NCBI GenBank assembly: GCA_937951955.1
Contig: CALGAD010000065.1
Coordinates: 1 to 57,309, forward strand
Origin: an uncultured Bacillaceae bacterium
Lineage (GTDB): Bacteria; Bacillota; Bacilli; Bacillales; Caldibacillaceae
DNA: 57,309 bases
Direction of reading: 5' to 3'
Every line of letters starts with the position of its first letter. Position 1 is the first letter of the stretch. This document shows, one piece after another, positions 1 through 8,036 of the stretch. Below the pieces are notes generated by a model. It was not told the origin of the DNA. It did no database searches and saw only the letters and a program-made list of their open reading frames with translations. The position numbers and the translations under genes are program-made.

Positions 1-72
1 TATATAAACCTCTAGTTGTTGAAAAAGATTGATAAATCAAGGATTATCGTAAATTGTGTAAAAATCACAAAC

Positions 73-118
73 TGTCGTCGATCCTCTAGGTTTTTTGCAC
101 TCCTGGAGGTCGACGACA
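73..118. repeat. Long imperfect hairpin downstream of psiE
   Basis: Two arms of about 17-18 bases, beginning TGTCGTCGA and ending TCGACGACA, flank an 11-base T-rich loop. The outer nine base pairs are perfect and the inner part has mismatches. It lies directly after the psiE stop, so it could end that transcript, but no clean T-run follows on the minus strand. It could also be a dispersed hairpin repeat. Its role is not known to me. Confidence 0.5.
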
Positions 119-132
119 ATTATTATAATATA

Positions 133-603
133 CTAATTTTTCTTCCCTTCATTATCGCTTATTTGCAGTTTAAAAAACCATCTGCTTTCAGGTCTGTCTC
201 GAGGAGTTAAATTCATAATGAAATACCCGATGATAAGTATTAAGATGACAACTGCGTACAAAAGGGTACTATGGGGGTCGTGATGGTCGACAATGATTAA
301 CCGCACCATTGCCGTAATCCCCACATAAATAAAATACCTGAGGGGAAAATGATACTCTTCTTTAAAATATTTTACAATCATCGTGATAAATTCGAAATAT
401 AAAAAGAAAATTAAAATATTCTCAAGGAATACAACGTAATCGTTCTGATCCCCAAGGAACAACATTTTCCCAAACACAAATAACTCTTTAAACAGTAATA
501 CAGATAAAATAATTGCAAGAAAAATCAAAGATATATTCAACATTAATTGAAAAATAACCGTGATTGATTTTACAAATTGTTCGCCGTCTTTTTTCCAGTT
601 CAA
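133..603 (-). CDS. psiE: PsiE-family phosphate-starvation-inducible membrane protein
   Basis: The 156-residue product has four predicted membrane segments, at roughly residues 13-40, 58-80, 90-105 and 115-132. It carries the PsiE-like stretch RYFIYVGITAMVRLIIVDH, and length and layout fit the family. In E. coli PsiE is induced by phosphate starvation, but its molecular function is unknown. The start is TTG at 601-603, preceded by GGGAAAGGGG at a good distance; no in-frame ATG upstream fits better. It appears to be a single-gene unit. Family assignment is fairly confident; the regulation known from E. coli may not carry over. Confidence 0.75.
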   Translation of the reverse strand: MNWKKDGEQFVKSITVIFQLMLNISLIFLAIILSVLLFKELFVFGKMLFLGDQNDYVVFLENILIFFLYFEFITMIVKYFKEEYHFPLRYFIYVGITAMVRLIIVDHHDPHSTLLYAVVILILIIGYFIMNLTPRDRPESRWFFKLQISDNEGKKN

Positions 604-683
604 TCGTTAATGCCCCTTTCCCAAAAGTGGTTTTATCCCTTCCCTTTGAAAGATCCTCCCTACATATGAACGATTTTACGGTT

Positions 684-689
684 ATCATA
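684..689 (-). promoter_or_regulatory. Possible extended -10 promoter for psiE
   Basis: On the minus strand TGGTATGAT resembles an extended -10 element about 80 bases before the psiE start. No good -35 is present, so this is tentative. Confidence 0.3.
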
Positions 690-880
690 CCAAATATTTT
701 TTAATGAAACATTTGTTTATTTTACGATTTTGTAAATTTTAAAATTTCCCTATCCACCTTAATCTTGAAAAATAAAGGATAAATCAGGAATCATCTCCTT
801 TTTCTAATTTCTGTTTCATCCAAATAAAAGGAAGTACCGATCGATTTGATTTCGTTAGAGAATAAAATAAAAAACAAGTA

Positions 881-910
881 AAAAACTGACCCCTTTTCAA
901 AGGAGCCAGC
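881..910 (-). terminator. Intrinsic terminator of the OsmC-family gene
   Basis: On the minus strand an eleven-pair stem (CTGGCTCCTTT with AAGGGGTCAG, two wobbles) is followed by TTTTTT. It sits just after the OsmC-gene stop. Confidence 0.75.
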
Positions 911-926
911 TTAATGATAGGTAGCT

Positions 927-1379
927 TTATGGTTTTTCTACAACTACATCACTTAATTTTAGCGAAACGCCATTAGCTAACGAATCTCCAACCGGACAAG
1001 TGTTTTCAATGAATTTTGCAAATTCCTTCGCTTGTTCAGGAGAAGCATCGGTTTTCATATGCATTTTGAAACGAATTTCTTGAAATCCTGGACGAACGTT
1101 TGGATCACCTTTAAACCCTCTAACATCCAAGTCTCCTTCCAATTCAACCCAAAAATCTTTCAAATCGATTCCTTTATGTTTCGCATAGGCCTTTGCAACA
1201 ATTCCTTGGCATCCGCCTAATGCACATAATACGAGTTCAACGGGATTCATTCCTTTATCTGTTCCACCGAGACTTTTCGGTTCATCTAATATTACTTTAA
1301 AATTTCGAGAAGAAGATTCTACCGATAAACCTCCTTCTAAAATTTTTGTTGTCGCTTTAAAAGTTTCCATTGTCGACAT
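927..1379 (-). CDS. OsmC-family peroxiredoxin-like protein
   Basis: This 150-residue protein has the OsmC/Ohr layout. One redox cysteine lies in ALGGCQG (about residue 56) and the second in NTCPVGDSL (about residue 128). OsmC-family enzymes reduce organic hydroperoxides with two cysteines; this one is closer to the general OsmC/YhfA branch than to Ohr, so the substrate is uncertain. The ATG at 1379 follows GGAAGGAAGGG. A strong promoter lies about 60 bases upstream and a terminator follows the stop, so it is probably transcribed alone. Confidence 0.85.
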   Translation of the reverse strand: MSTMETFKATTKILEGGLSVESSSRNFKVILDEPKSLGGTDKGMNPVELVLCALGGCQGIVAKAYAKHKGIDLKDFWVELEGDLDVRGFKGDPNVRPGFQEIRFKMHMKTDASPEQAKEFAKFIENTCPVGDSLANGVSLKLSDVVVEKP

Positions 1380-1435
1380 ACAAAACCCTTCCTTCCATAT
1401 AATGTATAATTATTTGTTCAAATTTTCACATTATA

Positions 1436-1464
1436 ATAATACTACCCACCGTATACATAGTCAA
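1436..1464 (-). promoter_or_regulatory. Sigma-A promoter of the OsmC-family gene
   Basis: On the minus strand TTGACT (1459-1464) and TATTAT (1436-1441) are separated by 17 bases, close to the vegetative consensus. The leader would be about 50 bases. Confidence 0.65.
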
Positions 1465-1597
1465 TAATGTTCACAGTTTGTTAATTTTTTAACAAAATAA
1501 ATTTTCTAGCTTATTTTGTGGATGATCTTGTTCTCGTTCAATTGTAATGTAACTCTTTTCTTTAAAATTATGTATACCAAATCGTTCCACGAAAAAA

Positions 1598-1641
1598 GGA
1601 CGATCTTCGCTTTTTCTTCGTTCAAATAGCGAACATCGTCC
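1598..1641 (-). terminator. Intrinsic terminator of the DUF5692-like gene
   Basis: On the minus strand GGACGATgTTCGC pairs with GCGAAgATCGTCC and is followed by TTTTTT, directly after the stop codon. Confidence 0.8.
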
Positions 1642-1649
1642 ATTTACTA

Positions 1650-2594
1650 TTAAACAGCCGCTGTATTTTCTTCAATCACTTTTTTATACGCTTTCGTATC
1701 CGTAAAAATCTCATCAGTTAACGGATGAAGTTTTCGTTTTCGAATCCGATAAAATTGATAAACGACTAAAGCACTATTCGCCAATAAGGACAAGAGGCTA
1801 ACGACGAAAAATGCGGTTGGATTATGGGTAGTTGGTACAGGTGCAATGCGATCGGCAAAGGCTGGAACTGTCATAACGAACATAATCCAAAGGGCTAGGG
1901 TATGGGCACGGTGTTGGAGCCATGCACCTTTTTTGATGAAAAATGTCGGAATGGTACAAGAAAGCAATAATGCCAAACCACAGTAGAAAGAATGATCAGC
2001 TATACAATTATACGTATAAGCAAAATTCCATAAATCATAAGCAATGATCCATGCCCAAATCATATCAGGCCAAATCATGTCCTTCGATTTGTCTTTAGAA
2101 ACAAAAATACCCGTCCATCCACAAATAGCTACAATATTTAAAAGTCCTGCGATTCCATTCATAATATTCCACGGACCGGACATGACCCAAAGATGATCAA
2201 TATATGCGCCTTCCCAAACGCCATACGAAAACACTTGAAAGTCGCGAATACAGGCTTCTAATATATTTAAAGCCAATATTGCTGGAGGAAACCAAAGTAT
2301 CCACTTCTTTTTCGCTAATGATGGAATGTACCGAATCGCCATGAAACCGAGGCAACCTGCAAGGGCTGAATATGTTTTCACCCAGTTAAACCAAGTGCCA
2401 GTTCCGTATTCATTACCAGGGGCAGCCGTCGTTGGCCAAACGAAAATCGTTAAAATGATTGGAAGGATGAGAAAAAGGGTGATCCCACCCCATTTTGTCG
2501 TTCGGCTAAATTCATTAAAAGCCATTAATGCAAATAATACGAAAAACCAAATTCCCCATCCGACTAAATCCGTCGATTCATACAATATGCCCAT
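1650..2594 (-). CDS. DUF5692-like polytopic membrane protein
   Basis: The 314-residue product is a multi-spanning membrane protein with about nine hydrophobic helices. It has many Trp residues, no signal peptidase site and a short charged C-terminus. I recognise it tentatively as DUF5692, a family of unknown function; conserved-looking stretches include LMAFNEFSRTTKWGG near the start. The ATG at 2594 follows a perfect AAGGAGG eight bases upstream. It is a single gene with its own terminator, divergent from rlmN. No substrate or reaction can be inferred. Confidence 0.65.
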   Translation of the reverse strand: MGILYESTDLVGWGIWFFVLFALMAFNEFSRTTKWGGITLFLILPIILTIFVWPTTAAPGNEYGTGTWFNWVKTYSALAGCLGFMAIRYIPSLAKKKWILWFPPAILALNILEACIRDFQVFSYGVWEGAYIDHLWVMSGPWNIMNGIAGLLNIVAICGWTGIFVSKDKSKDMIWPDMIWAWIIAYDLWNFAYTYNCIADHSFYCGLALLLSCTIPTFFIKKGAWLQHRAHTLALWIMFVMTVPAFADRIAPVPTTHNPTAFFVVSLLSLLANSALVVYQFYRIRKRKLHPLTDEIFTDTKAYKKVIEENTAAV

Positions 2595-3043
2595 AATTTA
2601 AACCTCCTTCATGAATGATTTAATTTGTTCATTATTGAGCATTCCAAGCCGAGAAAATACATTTGTTAGCACAACTGATTGAATTCATTTCTTACAACAT
2701 AAATAAGGACAATTCCGCAAACGAACAGGCTCGGATTGAATTTTACGAACAAACAGACCAATCATTCACTTCCCTTTACTTTTTGAAAAGGAGCTAATTT
2801 GAAAAATCAATTTGTTAACGTTTCCATTTTTGCCCAATTTAAGACTGAAAACGTGAAATAATATTTCATTTGCACACTTATTTTCTTTTGGTCTAGCAAA
2901 ATGCTTTACACAAAATTTTATACATCATCATTAAAACCGTGGATTTATCTAAAAAACTCGAAAATGCATGGATTCCTCTTCCATTTTAAGATAAAATAAA
3001 TGATTGATTACAATAGGAAATTTTGCGGAGATGAGAATAATTG
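2595..3043. other. Divergent intergenic region
   Basis: About 450 bases separate the divergent membrane-protein gene and rlmN. It is AT-rich and should carry both promoters, but none is strong enough to call. The only distinct element is a 15-base perfect palindrome at 2854-2868. No coding sequence is apparent. Confidence 0.5.
2854..2868. promoter_or_regulatory. Perfect 15-base palindrome, possible operator
   Basis: TGAAATAATATTTCA is a perfect 7-1-7 inverted repeat. The 7-1-7 shape is that of Fur/PerR-type boxes, but it matches the Fur consensus at only about nine of fourteen positions. The cognate regulator is unknown. It lies between two divergent genes. Confidence 0.35.
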
Positions 3044-4144
3044 ATGCAAACACAAGATGTTGTCAAACCATCTATATACGGTTTAACCTTTAATGAATTA
3101 GAGGACTTTTTTGTCAAAAACGGTCAAAAAAAATCGCAAGCGAAACGTGTTTGGAAAGCTCTCTATCAGGAACATATTCGAAATTTTGCGGATATGAAAA
3201 GCCTTGATTCTGAATGTATTCAATTCATAGAAGAGCATTTTACTATTCAATCCATCCGTACAGAAATCTGTCAAAAATCAAAAGACGGAACCGTCAAATT
3301 TCTTTATCGATTACAAGATGGGAATTTAATTGAAACGGTTCTAATGCGTCAAAGTTATGGCACTTCTGTCTGTGTAACCACACAAGTCGGCTGTAATATC
3401 GGCTGTTCATTTTGTGCCAGCGGTCTTTTACGGAAAAATCGGGATTTAACTGCCGGTGAAATCGTCGAACAAATCATCCATGCTCAGCAATACTTAAATA
3501 GCGAAAATCAAGGGGAACGGATTACCCATGCCGTTGTGATGGGCATTGGTGAACCTTTTGATAATTACAACAATCTCGTACAATTTCTCAATATAATTAC
3601 GTCTCCCCGCGGGTTAAATCTCGGACCGCGCCATATTACCGTTTCAACTAGTGGAATCGTACCGAAGATTTATGATTTTGCCCATTTAGAACCACGGGTG
3701 AATTTGGCGATCTCACTCCATGCGCCGAATAATGAATTACGAACCCGGATGATGAAAATTAATCGCGCCTATCCTATTGATAAATTGATGGCAGCCGTTG
3801 ATTACTACATCGACAAAACGAATCGTCGGGTAACCTTTGAATACATTATGATCAAAGATGTGAATGACGGTGTTGAACAGGCTGAAGAGCTTGCCGAATT
3901 ATTAAAAGACATGAAGAAACATGCTTATGTCAATCTCATTCCATATAATCCAGTCAATGAATATAGCGAATATCAACGCAGTCCAAAAGAATCGATTTTA
4001 AAATTTTATGATGTATTAAAAAAGAATGGCATAAACTGCACTATTCGCCAGGAACTCGGATCGGATATCGATGCTGCATGCGGACAATTACGCAGTAAAC
4101 AAATCTATATTCGTAACAAAAAAATGGTCAATCGTTCAGTATGA
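3044..4144 (+). CDS. rlmN: 23S rRNA (adenine-2503-C2)-methyltransferase RlmN
   Basis: This 366-residue radical-SAM enzyme would methylate C2 of A2503 in 23S rRNA (and A37 in some tRNAs). The cluster motif CNIGCSFC places the three cysteines near residues 117, 121 and 124; the methyl-carrying cysteine is in DIDAACGQLRSKQ near residue 346. The sequence is much closer to enterococcal RlmN (CASGLL, NRDLTAGEIVEQI, LIPYNPVNEYSEYQRS) than to Bacillus subtilis YloN (CASTLGGLKRNLEAGE). Resistance-type Cfr lacks these features, so Cfr is unlikely. A TTG directly before the ATG is an alternative start, and the Shine-Dalgarno is weak. It may be a second RlmN copy. Confidence 0.88.
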   Translation: MQTQDVVKPSIYGLTFNELEDFFVKNGQKKSQAKRVWKALYQEHIRNFADMKSLDSECIQFIEEHFTIQSIRTEICQKSKDGTVKFLYRLQDGNLIETVLMRQSYGTSVCVTTQVGCNIGCSFCASGLLRKNRDLTAGEIVEQIIHAQQYLNSENQGERITHAVVMGIGEPFDNYNNLVQFLNIITSPRGLNLGPRHITVSTSGIVPKIYDFAHLEPRVNLAISLHAPNNELRTRMMKINRAYPIDKLMAAVDYYIDKTNRRVTFEYIMIKDVNDGVEQAEELAELLKDMKKHAYVNLIPYNPVNEYSEYQRSPKESILKFYDVLKKNGINCTIRQELGSDIDAACGQLRSKQIYIRNKKMVNRSV

Positions 4145-4150
4145 TTAAAA

Positions 4151-4196
4151 AAGGAAAGGGTATAAACGGATCGTTTATTTCCCTTTCCTTTTTTGT
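4151..4196 (+). terminator. Shared intrinsic terminator, rlmN / thiZ
   Basis: AAGGAAAGGG (4151-4160) pairs with CCCTTTCCTT (4181-4190), followed by a T-run. The A-rich left flank makes it usable from the minus strand as well, where the thiamin transporter operon ends. Confidence 0.75.
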
Positions 4197-4227
4197 TATG
4201 TGAAAATTCCTGAATTATTCAATCGCT

Positions 4228-4977
4228 TTAGCTATGTTTAACGAGCTGTCCTCGTAAAACATGGTATATCTCCCGTTTGATATGGATGAATTCATCGGTC
4301 AAATAAAGCATTTCTTTCCGCGGTCGCGGAAAGGGAACGTGAAATTCTGCTGTAATGCGTGCCGGTTTTTCCGATAAAACAAGGATGCGATCAGATAAAA
4401 ACAGCGCCTCCTCAATATTATGCGTCACAAACAAAACGGATTTCTGATGCTCGGACCAGATCGATAGCAACCAGTTTTGCATATCCATCCGGGTCAATTC
4501 ATCTAATGCCGAGAACGGTTCATCGAGGCAAATAATAGACTGTGGACTGAGCAGGCTCCGAATAAAAGCGACCCGTTGTTTCATCCCGCCTGATAATTCA
4601 TGGGGATAGCTGTTTTCGTACCCCTTGAGTCCAGCCCTATCGATCATTGCCAGTGCCGCTTTTTCATCCCGATAGCCTTGAATTTCTTGACCCAACAAGA
4701 CGTTATCAATAATTGTTCGCCACGGCATGAGTGAAGGTGTTTGCGGGGTGTAACTGATTAACCCCGTTTTTCCGGTAATATTTTTCCCATTAAGCCAGAT
4801 GGATCCTCGATCCGGTCGTCGGATGCCACCGATAATACTGAATAAAGTGCTTTTGCCACTACCCGATGGTCCGAGGAGTGAAACAAATTCCCCGTCATGG
4901 ACAGTAAAGGATATACCATTTAACACATGAATATTTCCGAAAGATAAATGAATTTGCCTGACTTCCAGTTTACTCAT
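4228..4977 (-). CDS. thiZ: Thiamin-precursor ABC transporter, ATPase (ThiZ-like)
   Basis: The ATPase belongs to the nitrate/sulfonate/taurine-type family. Walker A is GPSGSGKST (residues 36-44 from this start), the signature is LSGGMKQR, and Walker B is IICLDEPF. It is the last gene of a three-gene unit behind a TPP riboswitch, which points to import of a thiamin pyrimidine precursor, as with ThiXYZ of Bacillus halodurans. The ATG at 4977 overlaps the permease stop by eight bases and has GGATGGG seven bases upstream; an ATG at 4995 is an alternative. Substrate assignment rests on context. Confidence 0.8.
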   Translation of the reverse strand: MSKLEVRQIHLSFGNIHVLNGISFTVHDGEFVSLLGPSGSGKSTLFSIIGGIRRPDRGSIWLNGKNITGKTGLISYTPQTPSLMPWRTIIDNVLLGQEIQGYRDEKAALAMIDRAGLKGYENSYPHELSGGMKQRVAFIRSLLSPQSIICLDEPFSALDELTRMDMQNWLLSIWSEHQKSVLFVTHNIEEALFLSDRILVLSEKPARITAEFHVPFPRPRKEMLYLTDEFIHIKREIYHVLRGQLVKHS

Positions 4978-5743
4978 TTGGTTTCCCATCCTCAATATGT
5001 TGCCAGTGAATTACTAAATGTTCCAGTAATTGAATGACAAAAAACAATAGCAAACTGACAAATACGATGATAAAAATGGAAATAAACACCCGATCGGTTT
5101 GAAAAGCCGAAGATGATAATGTCATAAAAACACCGATTCCTCTTTTAGCGCCGAGCCATTCCGAGATGACCGCGCCTAAAACACTGTATGTTGCGGCAAT
5201 TTTTAATCCTGAAAATAGTGATGGTAGAGCACTTGGCCATTCAAGTTTCCAAAAAATTTGTCGGCTGGAAGCCCCCGCCATCAGCATATAATGTTTCAAT
5301 TCTTGATCCGTCTGTAAAAATCCATTCAATAAAGAAATCGTAATAGGAAAAAAACAAACTAAAGTAATCACAATTAACTTCGGTAACATCCCGAATCCGA
5401 ACCAGATCACAAGAAGCGGCGCTAGTACAATCGTTGGGATATTTTGGGAAACAATTAGTAATGGGTATACAATTTCCTTTAATTTTGGAATCCGGTGCAG
5501 GAAAATGGCTGTCATCACACCGATGAACGTCCCGATTGCAAGCCCGATTAAAGACAATATGACAGTCGGAACAATATGATCCGCATAAACAGGAAAACTA
5601 AGCACCGCTTCTCGAAAAATTTGTACCGGACCGGGTAAAAACCATTCAGGTATTTCAAAAACTCTCACCGAAACTTCCCATATGAGAAAAATGATCAGAA
5701 AGACGAGTACAGATTTCCACACTTTGATAATATTTTCTCTCAC
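4970..5743 (-). CDS. thiX: Thiamin-precursor ABC transporter, permease (ThiX-like)
   Basis: This integral membrane subunit has about six helices and the EAA-type coupling loop around LMAGASSRQIFWKLEWPSAL. It is of the SsuC/TauC/ThiX permease family. From the GTG at 5743, GGAG lies ten bases upstream and a short basic N-terminus leads straight into the first helix. A TTG at 5791 would add 16 residues but has no ribosome-binding site. It sits between the binding protein and the ATPase in a TPP-controlled unit, so a thiamin pyrimidine precursor is the likely cargo. Confidence 0.8.
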   Translation of the reverse strand: MRENIIKVWKSVLVFLIIFLIWEVSVRVFEIPEWFLPGPVQIFREAVLSFPVYADHIVPTVILSLIGLAIGTFIGVMTAIFLHRIPKLKEIVYPLLIVSQNIPTIVLAPLLVIWFGFGMLPKLIVITLVCFFPITISLLNGFLQTDQELKHYMLMAGASSRQIFWKLEWPSALPSLFSGLKIAATYSVLGAVISEWLGAKRGIGVFMTLSSSAFQTDRVFISIFIIVFVSLLLFFVIQLLEHLVIHWQHIEDGKPNE

Positions 5744-5837
5744 TTTTGTAATGCTCCATCCGCGATCATTTTCGATTACTTGAATATACAAAGTTTTTCG
5801 TTATCCATGAAAGTAGGCAAAGGTAAAACTGTGATTA

Positions 5838-6857
5838 CTATTCATTTTCTGGTAAAAATTCATTCGTGAAAGCTTGTTCACTGTCCAATTCCTTCTCAAG
5901 TAAATCATGCTCGTACATCCAATCCGCATACTTTTTCCACACTTCCAGCTTTTGTTCCCCCCAACGCGGTGCGTCGTCCTGGTATTTTGAGGCCAGCCAT
6001 TCCTGACTTCTTTTTACGAGTTCCGGATCGAGTTCCGGTACGGCAGCGATTAAGATTTCGGCCGCTTCCTGAGGATTCTCAATCGCAAACTGATATCCTT
6101 TGGAGACTGCACGTAAAAATTTTTTAATCGTCTCCGGTTCGTCCGCAATCATCTCTTCACTTGTTATGAAAATAGGCGTATAGTAGTCAAGGGCATCGCT
6201 GTAATCATTGACATAGATCATGTTTAAGGGAATATTTCGTAATTCTGCCTCTACACCTGTCCAGCCATAATAAATCCAGGCAAAATCGATATCTCCCCGC
6301 TCAACAGCGGTAAAGAAATCGGTACTCCCTATATTAATGATATCTACTTCTTTCACATCACCCCCGTCGATGCGCATGATTGTATCCATGACGGCTTCTT
6401 CCACGGGTGAGCCCCACCCACCATAAACTTTTCCTTCAAAATCTTTTGGCGTTTCAATTCCTTTTTCCTTTAATGATGCAAATCCTGATGTGTTGTGTTG
6501 AATAATTGCAGCTATTGAGACGATGGGTACATCTTGCGTCCTGGCGTGGGTGACCGTTTCCTGGTAACTCACTCCAAACTCAGCCTGTCCAGCGGCTACT
6601 AACTGTTCCGGTGTTGTCTCTCCCGGCAAAAGTATTTCCACCTGCAGGCCTTCTTCTGTAAAAAATCCTTGCTCATTTGCAACATAAAGCCCCGTATGGT
6701 TCGTGTTCGGTGTCCAATCTAACACAACGGTCACATCTTGCAGCTTCTCATCTTCGTTCCCCCGTGTATCGGATTCTTCTTCCATCGAACGATTGCCACA
6801 GCCGGCAACAAATAAAGTAATCAATACAACAAGAAATACAGATAATTTTTTAATCAT
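5838..6857 (-). CDS. thiY: Thiamin-precursor binding lipoprotein (ThiY-like)
   Basis: This 339-residue binding protein belongs to the NMT1/THI5-like family. The lipoprotein signal is clear: MIKKLSVFLVV followed by the lipobox FVAGC, cleaved before the cysteine near residue 20. The conserved start of the mature domain VTVVLDWTPNTNHTGLYVA is typical of ThiY and Thi5 proteins, which bind formylaminopyrimidine or HMP-type compounds. The ATG at 6857 has GGAGAGGG in place. The reading frame stays open upstream to 7052, but that part is the TPP riboswitch and is not coding. No thiamin biosynthesis enzyme lies next to it, so the unit looks dedicated to salvage. Confidence 0.87.
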   Translation of the reverse strand: MIKKLSVFLVVLITLFVAGCGNRSMEEESDTRGNEDEKLQDVTVVLDWTPNTNHTGLYVANEQGFFTEEGLQVEILLPGETTPEQLVAAGQAEFGVSYQETVTHARTQDVPIVSIAAIIQHNTSGFASLKEKGIETPKDFEGKVYGGWGSPVEEAVMDTIMRIDGGDVKEVDIINIGSTDFFTAVERGDIDFAWIYYGWTGVEAELRNIPLNMIYVNDYSDALDYYTPIFITSEEMIADEPETIKKFLRAVSKGYQFAIENPQEAAEILIAAVPELDPELVKRSQEWLASKYQDDAPRWGEQKLEVWKKYADWMYEHDLLEKELDSEQAFTNEFLPENE

Positions 6858-6925
6858 AGTTGTTCCCTCTCCTTTTCTTACATTGTGTGCCCGGGGACCA
6901 GAATCCATACGGAACAGGAATAAAT

Positions 6926-6954
6926 AAAAACGCCCCGGCAAGCCAGAGCGTTTT
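6926..6954 (-). terminator. Riboswitch-associated intrinsic terminator
   Basis: On the minus strand AAAACGCTC pairs with GGGCGTTTT across a short loop and runs into a T-tract. It lies between the TPP aptamer and thiY, so ligand-induced termination is the likely mode of control. Confidence 0.8.
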
Positions 6955-6972
6955 GAGACACAAGTCGACTTC

Positions 6973-7069
6973 CATGTGTTCCCTACGCTGGCCTTAGCCA
7001 GATCAGGTTCAAAGGGTCTGTATCTTGCGGATACACTCTCAACCAGCAACACTGGCTCCCCTACACACG
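6973..7069 (-). ncRNA. TPP riboswitch (THI element)
   Basis: The minus strand carries the conserved aptamer parts: GTAGGGGAGCC near the 5' end, TTGAGAG, then ACCTGATCTGG and CCAGCGTAGGGAA. The closing stem pairs CGTGTG (7064-7069) with CACATG (6973-6978), with one wobble. A terminator follows before thiY. With TPP bound, transcription of the thiYXZ importer should stop early. Confidence 0.93.
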
Positions 7070-7158
7070 ATTGTTTTAATATTAAATTTCATTTTTACTA
7101 TGGCATAATTCAGCCAATATTGCAAATCAATTGATTACTAAAAGTCATCTTGCACGAA

Positions 7159-7992
7159 CTATCTTTTTTCCTGTAGACGTTTGCGTACGGCCCATTCTAT
7201 CATGCGCCACGGAAGCAAATGTTTGACATAATAGAGCAATTTTGCCCCTTTCCCAACCGGATAGCGCAACTTCGGTCGATTGGATTGGCAAATTTTTATA
7301 ATCACATTGACTACCTCGAGCGGATCGGCACTTTTTGTAATATTGCTTTTCGCCTGCGCAATTAATTGTTTTTGAATGGCTGGTCTTTCTTTATCTAAAT
7401 CGATATTAGCCAAACCTTTCTCCCAAATATTTGTTTTGAAAGCGGCAGGTTCAATTAATGACACCCAAATATTGTCATTGATTAATTCCAAACGAAGGCT
7501 TTCGCTAAAACCTTCCAGGGCGTGCTTCGATGAAGTATACGGTGCTAAACCAGGAAAACCAAAATAACCGCTGATACTGCTAATATTAATAATTTTTCCA
7601 CCGTTATTTTTTCGGAGAAGAGGTAAAAAAGTTTTTGTCACCCGTATTGGTCCGAAAATATTTGTTTCATATTGTTGATACCAATGCTCTTCTGGAATTT
7701 CCTCTAAAAATCCCCCTAATGCAAAACCCGCATTATTTATCAAAATATCGAGCTTGCCGAAGTGCTTTTCAACCTCGACATAGACTGCTCTTATTTCGTC
7801 CTCTTTCGTAACATCCATCTGATATATTTCAATTTGCCCGGTCACATTTTCTCGTTCGGCTAATTCTTTCAAAGCCGTACTTTTCGATAAGTCACGCATC
7901 GTGGCGACTACTTGATAGCCCCTCTTTGCTAATTCGATCGATGATAGTAAACCGAAGCCACTTGACGTGCCGGTAATGAGTACTGTTTTCAT
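7159..7992 (-). CDS. Short-chain dehydrogenase/reductase
   Basis: This is a classical SDR of 277 residues. It has the nucleotide-binding motif TGTSSGFG (8-15), the NNAG motif, the serine stretch INISSISG and the catalytic pair in YTSSK. The C-terminus is basic with a hydrophobic stretch (LLYYVKHLLPW), like the Bacillus subtilis YusZ type. The substrate cannot be read from sequence. The ATG at 7992 follows a weak GGGGG-type site. It lies upstream of the TPP element and is not part of the thiamin unit. Confidence 0.8.
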   Translation of the reverse strand: MKTVLITGTSSGFGLLSSIELAKRGYQVVATMRDLSKSTALKELAERENVTGQIEIYQMDVTKEDEIRAVYVEVEKHFGKLDILINNAGFALGGFLEEIPEEHWYQQYETNIFGPIRVTKTFLPLLRKNNGGKIINISSISGYFGFPGLAPYTSSKHALEGFSESLRLELINDNIWVSLIEPAAFKTNIWEKGLANIDLDKERPAIQKQLIAQAKSNITKSADPLEVVNVIIKICQSNRPKLRYPVGKGAKLLYYVKHLLPWRMIEWAVRKRLQEKR

Positions 7993-8036
7993 ATTCTTCC
8001 CCCGTAATTTTGTTCATTTACCTGATTAAAAAATTT

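Larger units (their letters stand above)
604..926. other. Intergenic region between the psiE and OsmC genes
   Basis: This AT-rich stretch of about 320 bases holds the psiE leader and possible promoter at its left end and the OsmC-gene terminator at its right end. I see no credible coding sequence in it. Confidence 0.6.

Noticed and set aside
6858..7052. N-terminal extension of the thiY frame
   Set aside because: It runs through the TPP riboswitch and its terminator, and a lipoprotein signal with a good ribosome-binding site begins at 6857.
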